NCBI GenBank assembly: GCA_949752745.1
Contig: OX457027.1
Span: 62,974,329-63,038,328, forward strand
Direction: 5' to 3'
Length of the DNA stretch: 64,000 nt
DNA from: Protula sp. h YS-2021
Lineage: Eukaryota > Annelida > Polychaeta > Sabellida > Serpulidae
Shown: positions 55,935-64,000 of the stretch, piece after piece
Layout of the letters: each line of letters begins with the position of its first letter
Numbering within the stretch: position 1 is the first letter of the stretch
Translations under genes and position numbers: made by a program
Notes under the pieces: generated by a model
Seen by the model: only the letters and a program-made list of their open reading frames with translations
Databases searched by the model: none
What the model was told of the DNA's origin: nothing

Positions 55935-58252
55935 CGAGGCTTCCTTCAAGGAAACTTACTAGAACAAAGTCTCTAGATAATTTTAGAAAATTTTGGCTTT
56001 GGCCAAAATTTCTCTGATAATGCTGGTGAAATTTCACCAACTTTGCCAAACTTTGGCACTCCAGCAGCGAACATGCCTTGTTGTGTCCGTCCTAAAAGTT
56101 CTTCTCGGATTTTAGGAGCTGTAGGAGAAATTCCTGCCCCTCCCAATCTGGACAATTCCAATAGATAAAGCACTTATATGTTACCTGAATCTTTCAGAAA
56201 TCCTCAAATTGAGAAACCACGACGAAATTGACAAGTTACCATATCCACCGAATTTGGATAGACGTCTGTCTAACCATAGTCGGGGATATACTTTATCAAA
56301 TATGGTTCTTAATAATGTGAATAATTCTCACTACATTGATAAATTTTCAGGTTCAAATGTGCCTCTCAGTTTTTCTGTTGTAAAACATTCGTTTATATCA
56401 CATGACACTGGTTGTCGTGTGACCGAAAGGTTACCGCCACAACCGCGGTGTTCATTATTTTCAGCACCTGTGAGGAATACAAATTTTCATTCTTTAAGGT
56501 AGAATTTGACTGATATTGGGAAGGAAAGTGGTTCTAACATCCCCCCAAAGGAAAACTTTCCTTTCCAGACCCCGATTTCGAGGTCCAGTAATCGTGTTCC
56601 ATCTATGGGATACAGTATACCGAGGACATCGGCTGAGCAATCTCACGTTTCATGAATGTTGCATAGCACTGTAAACAGTGCCAGTAGATAGTCATCATGA
56701 GTTTCATGATTTAAAATGTACAAAAGGAAGTGCTAATGACACCCATTAGCGGTTCTTACTTGTCTGATAATTAAACAAGAAATTACAATCAGACATTGGA
56801 ATCCATTTCTAACAGTGAAAATGCTATTCAGCATAATAATTCACCTTTGGTTTACGTCACACCTGTGTCTCAATCAGTTCCACATTCTTGCAGTTTTGAT
56901 TATGAAACTAACGGAGTTTCTCATAGGCATAATATGCCGACGATATTCAATGGGCAGTTACCTCAGTCTGTTCATTGTGGAAATTCACATCAAATCGTAA
57001 ATTTTCCACAACAGTTAGGACAACAACCTGTATCTAATTTGAAGACTCTATTTAACAGACAGAATTTGCCTTTGACATCGGTTGGGCTTCCACAGCAAAA
57101 TGTTGCAGAGCAACCTGTACCAAATTTTCATGAAGAATTTGCCACAATTGCCAATAGAAATTGTTTTGATAACTAAAATGATTTTGAGTTGACACAGTTT
57201 CAACGTTCCTCAAAATTGTTTTTGACAAAAAAAATCGAGCTTATGCTCAAGATTTTTTTGCAGAGCATTTGATAATCGTAATTTACGTTATAATTATCAA
57301 AATAACATCCCAGATGTTAATCAACCGAACTACACGATGCCCTATCGTGATATTCGGTATAATGAGGAACAAAAAAACGTTTGTTCCTGGAAATCAATTA
57401 ACCGAAATGTCGATCGATTGGATCACAGGAAGATAATTAAGTCTCCGTCTTTTAACGGCCAATATAGTGAATGGCCCTATTTTAAAGGTCTTTTCGAAGA
57501 AGCCGCTCTTCGAAATAATTGGAACGAGCAAGAAAGAAAATACCGTTTGCTCTCAAACTTGCATGATGAAGCTAAAACCTTCTTCATACCTTTGGAGCGT
57601 CAGCTCAATGTTATGACCTTTGGTCAATTGTCCCAGTGTATGGAAGAAAGGTTTCGCACAGCTGATAACGGCCACCATTTCTAGTCTTTGTTAGAGTTAA
57701 AACCTTCAAAATTTGGTGACAATTTCCGCAGTTATCTGGATGAGGTACGCAGATTGGTTTCTCTGGCCTACCCAGAGGTTCTCAACCTGGACCAACAACA
57801 AACGTTGGTTAGGAGACATTTCACAATTGGGTCTCCAAGACTATCGATTAAAATAATATTTTTGGTCAATCCTCTCCCTACTGTAGAAAATGCGATGCAC
57901 TATGCAGAGCGTTATGTGGCTGCGAAAACAGCTATGCCCAAGAGAAGACCTTTCTACTCTTAAGGACAAAATCATAACGGTTCGTCCTGTCGAGAACGAA
58001 GCTTCTGACGAAGAAGACGAAGAAGAATACTTCTTCGAGGATAACGAAGTTAACTTCGTCAAAGGAAAAATTATTTTCAAAAATAAGGAGAGAGCGTACA
58101 TTAAAAAGTTAGATCTCAAAGCAATTAAATGTTTTAACTGCGGAGGCTATGGCCATTTTAAAAAGTATTGTCCTAGTCCTCCTTTAAACTCGGAGAAATC
58201 TTTCTCTGCAGGCGAGAAGGAGGCGAAAGAAGTGAAAAAGCAGGAAAAATAA
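55935..58252 (+). pseudogene. gag remnant, unit 2
   Basis: Parallel to the unit 1 gag, with different breaks. Asn/Pro/Gln-rich N-terminal part (PQQLGQQPVSNLK), capsid-like region EWPYFKGLFEEAALRNNWNE, zinc knuckle CFNCGGYGHFKKYC at 58,130-58,171, Lys/Glu tail, TAA at 58,250-58,252. A stop lies near 57,682 and a frame change near 57,840-57,960. Confidence 0.65.
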
Positions 58253-58639
58253 ATGTTCTTCATCTGAGTGAGTGTTGCCCTGGTTGCGAGGGCAGCGTAT
58301 CACAAACTAGCCGTTTCAGTCGTTTGTGTAATTTGGCTTTCTCGAATAGTGAGCAAACTTCTGATGATCCAATATTGATTACGCGATCAGAGAAAGTATC
58401 TGATTCAACTGATATTGATTCAGAAAGAGAAAGACTTATTGCTGTTTCAGAGAAGCAGCACATTCTAAACAACGATCCTTCTTATCGTTCAGTCTTTTCT
58501 CTGAGTCAGGAGAATATCGACATATCTTCTACTGATAGTGTTCGGTATTTAATAAGCTCAGGTGACTGTACAGATAGTTTTCACATTTGTGAAAACGAGT
58601 CTGTTTTACAATGTTGTAAAATAGAAGTGTTCTAACTTC

Positions 58640-60702
58640 TATTCCAGGTGAACATCGCTCTGAACTTTTTGACCGCAAATGTGGTATAAGATCTGTTTCA
58701 GGAGATCTTATTGAGTGTGATGGAGTTATTTAGTATCGAGTGTAATGTTGTAAGCTATCGTTACTAGTAGAGTTTCATGTAGCCGATGTTTGTGACAAAA
58801 TTATACTGGAAATGTCGTTTTTACCTCAAAATGAAATGACCATAGATACTAAGAATGCTTCTAATCGTTCAATTCCATGCATCATCTTGGATGCAAAAAC
58901 CATCTTCTAGAAGAATCTACTTAACAGGAGAATATATTGTTCTACCTGGGAGAGAAATGATTTTTCCAGGAAAGCAAATTTTAAGAATAAAGAATCCGGT
59001 TTTAATACAACGATTCCAATGTTTTTTACCAAAAACTTCATTCTTAAGACCAGACTCGGTGGCCTAGTGTCCGCCTGGAGACTGGAAGATCGTTGGTTCA
59101 AACCCCGGCCGGGTCATACCTAAGACTTTAAAATTGGGACTCCTCCTTGCTTCCCCGTGAGGCACTCTACATGTAAGGGTTAGAAGGAGGGCTGGAATGC
59201 CCCATTTCAGTATATAAGGGGGGTCAAGACATGACCATAGCAATTGAAAGGGATCTAAAGAACAATACAATACAATACTCAAAATGAAATGGCCATAGAT
59301 TCTAAGAATGGCAAAGTGACTGTTTCTAATCGGTCAATTCCATGCATCGTCTTGGATGGAAAACCATCTACTAGAAGAATCTATTTAACAGGAGAATATA
59401 TTGTTCCACCTGGGAGAGAAGTGATTCTTCCAGGAAAGACAAAATTTAAGAATAAAGAATCCGGTTTAATACAACGATTTCAATGTTGTTTGAACCAAAA
59501 CCTTCATTCTTAAGAGATCATGGTGTGATAGCATTTGCATCAACAACCATGAATCATTAGCGAATAGTTTCCATTCGCGTTTCCAATCTTACAGATGAAC
59601 CAATTACAATTAAATCGGGATCTGAATTAATCCGCTGTGGTTTTTTAACGTCAACCACAGAAAACGAAGTGTTTACCCGTGCTGGTAGCACAAGTTGGAA
59701 TAGATTTGGGTAACAATTGTGGAGGTAGACTGCCTTCTCATTTGCAAGAACTTGTTCAAGATTCTTGTGAAAACCTTTCGCCACAAGAACAAAAAAAGGT
59801 AAAGGAAATCCTAATAAAGTATCAAGATATTTTCTCGAAAGGAGAAGAAAAAGATATGCGTCGCACTAATGTGATAGAACACAAGGTTGTGACTAAAACA
59901 GAGGTTCCTGTCAAACAGCGTCCCAGATCCCTTCCACCTAAGCAAAGTGAAGAGGTTGAGAGGCAAATTCAGCTTCTCTTGAAATCAGGTTATTATCTTG
60001 GGTACATTATCAGCCAGGATGGTGTACATACTGATCCTACTAATGTTCAAGCGGTTAGGGAATTTCCTATGCCAAATGATGTACAAGGCATCCGAAGGTT
60101 TTTGGCTTAACCAATTACTATTGCAAGTTCATTAAGGACTATACGAAAATTGCCTTTCACTTGAACAGGCAATTAGACAAGAAAGGAAAGAAACCTGATT
60201 TCAACTGGACAGTAGAGTGCGGTAAAGCATTCGAGCTGTTAAAGACAAAGTTGATTTCAGCTCCAATTTTGTCTTTGCTTAAAGCTGAAGGTGAATATGT
60301 TCTTGATACTGACAGCAATGCTGAAGGTCTCATCGGAGTACTTCAGCAGAAGCAAGGTGGGCAATTAGCTTTTATTGCATACTCCTCAAAAGCATTGAGC
60401 AAAGCGGAACGCAATTATTGTGTTAACAGACAGGAGTTACTGTCTATTATTGTCTATCACATTTTGAATTGGCGATGCTACCTTTGGGGACAACACCTCA
60501 CTGTAAGGACCGATCATGCATCCTTGCAGTATCTGTTGTCATTTAAAGATCCTACTCGACAATAAGCTCGTTGGCTTGGTGCTTTGTCAGAATATGATTT
60601 TGACATCCAAGCCAGGCCTGGCAGGAAGAACGGCAATGCAGGATTCCTTGTGGAGGCAATCGCTGTCTATGTGGATACTCCTTTTCAGCATGTGAAAAAA
60701 TG
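58640..60702 (+). pseudogene. pol remnant, unit 2
   Basis: Protease-region fragment, duplicated and split by a SINE. The RT N terminus (59,740-59,990, LSPQEQKKVKEILIKYQDIF) jumps from LLKSG to YYLGYIISQDGVHTD, losing the RT palm. The connection and RNase H-like region follow (WTVECGKAFELLKTKL, VLDTDSNAEGLIGVLQQK, SSKALSKAERNYCVNRQELL, TDHASLQYLL). The sequence then passes directly into the LTR, with integrase absent. Confidence 0.65.
59050..59277 (+). repeat. SINE copy 2, full-length tRNA-derived
   Basis: Pol III A box TGGCCTAGTGT (59,060-59,070) and B box GGTTCAAACCC (59,095-59,105) 25 bases apart in a tRNA-like head. A body with GACTTTAAAATTGGGACTCC and GGAGGGCTGGAATGCCCC follows, then tail AACAATACAATACAAT. 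Non-autonomous; mobilised by a LINE. Confidence 0.85.
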
Positions 60703-60867
60703 ACTAAAAATATGGTAAAAACCGAGTTGAAAGCACCTTAGCAACAGAGAAAGCGCGTTCGTAACGAGGTGGAAGAATTGGATTGGCCAAGGTGACGTAA
60801 GTGGCTTGGTTGGGGTTTGCATAGCAACCAAACAGAAGAAAGTACCGTGCTTGAGTATGTCTTCACA

Positions 60868-61030
60868 GTGTGGGTTTGAACCCACGATCTTCCAGTCTCG
60901 ATCCGGACACTCTAACCACTAGGCCACCGAGGGCTGGAATGCCCCATTTCAGTATAATGTGGCAGGGGGATCCCGATATGACCATAGCAGTTGAAAGGGA
61001 TCTAAAAAACAATACAAAAAAAAAAAAATA
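60868..61030. repeat. SINE copy 3 with inverted head
   Basis: The tRNA-like head (A box TGGCCTAGTGG, B box GGTTCAAACCC) is on the minus strand at 60,868-60,932. The SINE body (GGGCTGGAATGCCCC ... GATCTAAAAAACAATAC) is on the plus strand at 60,931-61,013. The middle body is missing. Confidence 0.75.
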
Positions 61031-61464
61031 CAGTGTGGGCCGTAACCATATTTCAATTTTCTTTTCTTTTAGTGAATCTAGCATTACCGTAATTTTTGCA
61101 TAAAGTGGGCTTCAGTATACTCTGTTCCGGGTATCAGGTTTGTCTAGTGTGATTTACACTCGTTTTCAGTAATTGATCAGAGTTCATAAATTCAGTGTTC
61201 ATGCAGTCAGTGTTCATATGTTCTGCGATCTTGAACTGTGTTGGAACTGTACTTCTTCGTCTTCTGCTGTGGAAGATCTGTAGAAACATAACATTGAGCG
61301 ATTTTTTTAATTTTTCGAAATGTGTCAAAATAGCAAACATGGGTATTCTCCGAAGAGACAAAATTTTGCTACTATTTTCTGAAGCATTTTCATTTTTTTT
61401 TTTTTTGCGTTCTTTTAGCTTAACTTTCAGTCATGTATCAAAATGTCACAAAAGCATTATGCAT

Positions 61465-62268
61465 TAGAACCTGTGGGAAATATATGCGATCGACCGCGTG
61501 TCGGTCTGTCGATTTGTCACCAAGAGCTTGTTAACACGATAACTTAAAAATTCCTGGAAGGATTTTCATGAAACTTGGTATGTAGCTTCTATGGGAGCAA
61601 ACACAGATCGGTATTGTAAATGGGCCAGGTCCGTCAAAGGAAAATGGACCAGTTGGACTTAGAAAATTTCAGCTCTTCATTGACTATTGTTAACACGATA
61701 TCTCAAGAACAACTGCAAAGATTTTAATGAAACTTGGTGTGTATATTCTGTGCGCACTCCCAAGGATCGGTATTGTCAATGTGTTAGATTGGCTCAAGGA
61801 AAATCAGCCAAATGCACTTTGAAATTTATCAAATTCTGGAAATTATTCAGCATCGGAATGAGTTTGTTAACGTGATATCTCAAGAACAACTGCAAAGATT
61901 TTAATGAAACTTGGTGTGTATTTTCTGTGGGCACTAACAAGTATCGCTATTGTCAATGGGTTAGGTTGGCCCAAGGAAAAAGAGCCAAATGCACTTTGAA
62001 ATTTACCAAAGCCTGGAAATTATTCGGCATCGGAATGAGTTTGTCAACACGATATCTCAAGAACAACTGCAATGATTTTAATGAAACCTGGTATGTAGCT
62101 TCTATGGGAACAAACAGAGATCGGGATTGTAAATGGGCCAGGTTCGTCCAAGGAAAATGCACCAACTGGACTTGGAAAATTTCAGCTCTTGATTGACTAT
62201 TGATGGTCGTGTTTAACTGATAGGGGGCCTGTAGGGAGTAGGTGGGCTATGTACACTTCTCTAGTTTG
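61465..62268 (-). mobile_element. Element G2: hairpin-ended element with about four 165-bp repeats
   Basis: Opposite orientation to 6,568-6,881. 5' end (right) AACTAGAGAAGTGTACATAG, then CCTACAGGCCCCC. The repeats contain AACACGATATCTCAAGAACA, GATTTTAATGAAACTTGGT and GGATCGGTATTGTCAATG. The 3' end (left) keeps the GACCGACACGCGGTCGAT tract but its hairpin is cut to one arm. It splits LTR3. Confidence 0.65.
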
Positions 62269-63190
62269 TAATGTTATTTTTGTCATGTATTCGTAAATTT
62301 TATTAAGAGGACATGTGCGCTCATTATCTTCATTCATCTGCCTGTCTGTCGGGTTTGTCAGTTCATCTGTCACCAGGTTGCAGCATTTTCGGTATTTTCA
62401 CTTAACCTGAAATTTCAGAAGTATGTTTAAATTCGGGTCGAATTTTTAAAGAAAGCAGAAGGTAATGTGAAAATATCACATTTATTGCAAACTTTAATCT
62501 GTTTCAGTGTACCTCGTACAGTGTTTTGGTTTGGTTCGGAGATCATGTGACTCGTCACATGAATAGCGGTCCACCGCAATGCACTGATGCATCTGCGTGC
62601 GAACGTCATTCTGTCGCGTAGCTGTGTACGCGCGACAATGACGTTAGCCACGTTTTTTGCGCACACATATTTGTTGATGGAATAAACAGTTCAGCTCTCG
62701 ACTTCATAGTGTTTAGACGTTTCAGAAACTTAAGTTGAAAACTTAGGTTTTATCCGTTTAAACCCGGAGTTGAGCTGCACTCAGCTTCCACTACTATTTC
62801 ATACTACCTTGCATAGTGAACATACATATATTGAAGTTGTGCAACGTTGTGTTATTTTTCAAATCGGTAAAAAATTGCCAAAATGGCGACTTGTCAAAAC
62901 ATGCCAATTTATTATACAACTCTAAAGTAAGACTTGGGTGGTTTCCACGCGAGTTCTCCGAAACTATTTAGCCTAGGCATATACAACCTTGCCCAGTGAA
63001 AATGCATATATTGAAGTTGTGCATTTTTTTTTTTTTTTTTTGTTTTTTTTTGTTTGTTTGTTTGTTTTGTTTTATTTTTTTTATCGGCCAAAAATTGGCA
63101 AAGTGGCGACTTGTAAAAAAGTGTGATCTCTTGAGATAACTGCAATGTAAGACTTGTAGTTCTCCGAAACATCGTGTTTTTTTTTTTTTA

Positions 63191-63467
63191 CAATTTTTTT
63201 TTATTGTAACTGGATTACGGAACTTCCTCCAAGGAAACTTACTAGAGCAAAGCCTCTAGATAATTTTGAAAATCTTGGCTTTGGCCGAAATTTCACCAGC
63301 TTTGCCAAATTTTGGCACTCCAACAGCGAACATGCCTGACTGTGTCCGTCCTAAAAGTCCTCGGATTTTAAGGAACTGTAGGAGGAATTCCTGCCCCTCC
63401 TAATCTGGATAATTCCAACAGATATTGCACTTATATCTTACCTGAATGTTTCAGAAATCCTCTAAAA
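63191..63467 (+). pseudogene. Start of internal region, unit 3
   Basis: Matches the first 250 bases of the internal regions of units 1 and 2 (CCAAGGAAACTTACTAGAGC, TTCACCAGCTTTGCCAAATT), then is cut by the LINE fragment. Confidence 0.6.
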
Positions 63468-63962
63468 GAAACCTACTCTCACCATTATTTCATTTACACA
63501 GACGGATCTAAGCTCGATAACCAAGTTGCTGCCTCAATAGTTACAAAATCAAATACCCTTAAAACAAGATTACCAAACGGTTCATCCATCTTTTCCGCGG
63601 AGGTTCGGGCACTCCAACTAGCCATGGAAATTATCAAGATTAGTAGGTACAAAAAATTCGTTTTCTGTGTCGATTCCTTATCGGTCTTACAGTCACTAGA
63701 AAATCTGCAAGTGTCGAACACAAATGATTCTAGACCTAATAGAACGTTACGAAAGGGCAGTCAAACAAGACAAATCCCTAGTATTTTGCTGGGTGCCAAG
63801 CCACGTGGGCATACCGGGTAATGAAGCTGCGGACCAGGCAGCAAAAGAGGCGCTAAACTACAACATATCCGACCTTCTCATACCATACTCCGATTTTAAA
63901 CCCCATATTACAAGTTATGTAAAAAAACCTTTGGCAACAAAAATGGAACGAACAAAGAAATA
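63468..63962 (+). pseudogene. Non-LTR retrotransposon RNase H domain fragment
   Basis: Reads HYFIYTDGSKLDNQVAASIV, then SAEVRALQLAMEII, FCVDSLSVLQSLE and, after a frame change near 63,725, VFCWVPSHVGIPGNEAADQA. The four acidic residues expected of RNase H (TDGS, AEVRA, VDSLS, NEAAD) and the SHVGIPGNE motif are present. This is the C-terminal part of a Jockey/I-type LINE ORF2. The 5' part is absent and the frame is shifted, so it is a dead copy. It ends at a TAA. Confidence 0.75.
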
Positions 63963-64000
63963 ACAAACTCTTTCAAATCCAACCAACAGTTGGACTAAAA

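Larger units (their letters stand above)
60703..63190 (+). repeat. LTR3 with two nested insertions
   Basis: The left part begins TGTGAAAAAATGACTAAAAA and parallels LTR2. Interrupted by a SINE (60,868-61,030) and by element G2 (61,465-62,268). The right part carries the conserved inverted-repeat region near 62,598-62,650, slightly decayed (GTTAGC for GTTCGC). Confidence 0.6.
48070..63468 (+). mobile_element. Head-to-tail array of degraded Ty3/gypsy LTR retrotransposons
   Basis: Layout: truncated LTR1, internal region 1, LTR2, internal region 2, LTR3 (with insertions), start of internal region 3. The internal regions share gag with a CX2CX4HX4C zinc knuckle, and pol fragments with the Ty3/gypsy-type motifs HKIVTKTEV and PPKQSEEV, an RNase H-like stretch and an integrase C-terminal region. 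All frames are broken by stops, shifts and deletions, so no unit is autonomous. Adjacent units share one LTR, as expected from LTR-LTR recombination or tandem insertion. Confidence 0.75.

Noticed and set aside
60868..60932. Genuine tRNA gene on the minus strand
   Set aside because: A and B boxes are present, but the cloverleaf is incomplete, there is no terminator, and the same head starts the SINE at 59,050.

Overview
This window is eukaryotic, probably from a lophotrochozoan and most likely a mollusc. Protein-coding sequence is split into short exons of about 70-260 bases with GT-AG introns. The rest is dense in small repeats of kinds known from bivalve and gastropod genomes: tRNA-derived SINEs, hairpin-ended elements with internal tandem arrays, MITEs and degraded Ty3/gypsy elements. 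No prokaryotic features or rRNA genes were seen. Species assignment is inference.

Region 1 (1-36,066, minus strand) is one very large gene. I assembled 34 constitutive exons plus one alternative exon by matching splice sites and reading phase. The exons sum to 5,445 nt (1,815 codons) with no phase conflict. They encode at least 25 complete C2H2 zinc fingers separated by Gln-rich and acidic blocks. Finger sequences and order match ZNF236. The start codon is at 36,064-36,066. The 3' end lies beyond base 1, because the last visible exon stops just inside another finger. The main biological finding is a duplicated exon pair (13,165-13,367 and 13,556-13,767). The two exons have the same phases, similar acidic leaders and one finger each with different DNA-contact residues. 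They look like mutually exclusive alternative exons whose choice is enforced by reading frame.

Region 2 (36,067-38,591) separates this gene from a divergent plus-strand gene. The first exons of that gene (38,592-42,413) begin with a motif like the Aurora-A-binding N terminus of TPX2. Three phase-consistent exons and one doubtful one are visible. The rest is not in the window or was not recognised.

Region 3 (42,414-64,000) is almost entirely repeats. A large hairpin-ended element (43,631-47,142) carries a 51-bp minisatellite and two other elements nested inside it. It is an inverted copy of an element in a zinc-finger-gene intron (19,536-22,941). From 48,070 on there is a head-to-tail array of degraded Ty3/gypsy LTR units with SINEs, another hairpin-ended element and a LINE ribonuclease H fragment inserted.

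At least ten repeats through the window share one architecture. They have a short 5' palindrome, a 5' GTCCC-like arm complementary to the 3' arm, internal tandem repeats, a GACGGACAGAC-type tract, and a 3' hairpin followed by (C)TAATAA or similar. This resembles non-autonomous Helentron/Helitron2-type or bivalve pearl-like elements. That assignment rests on structure only.
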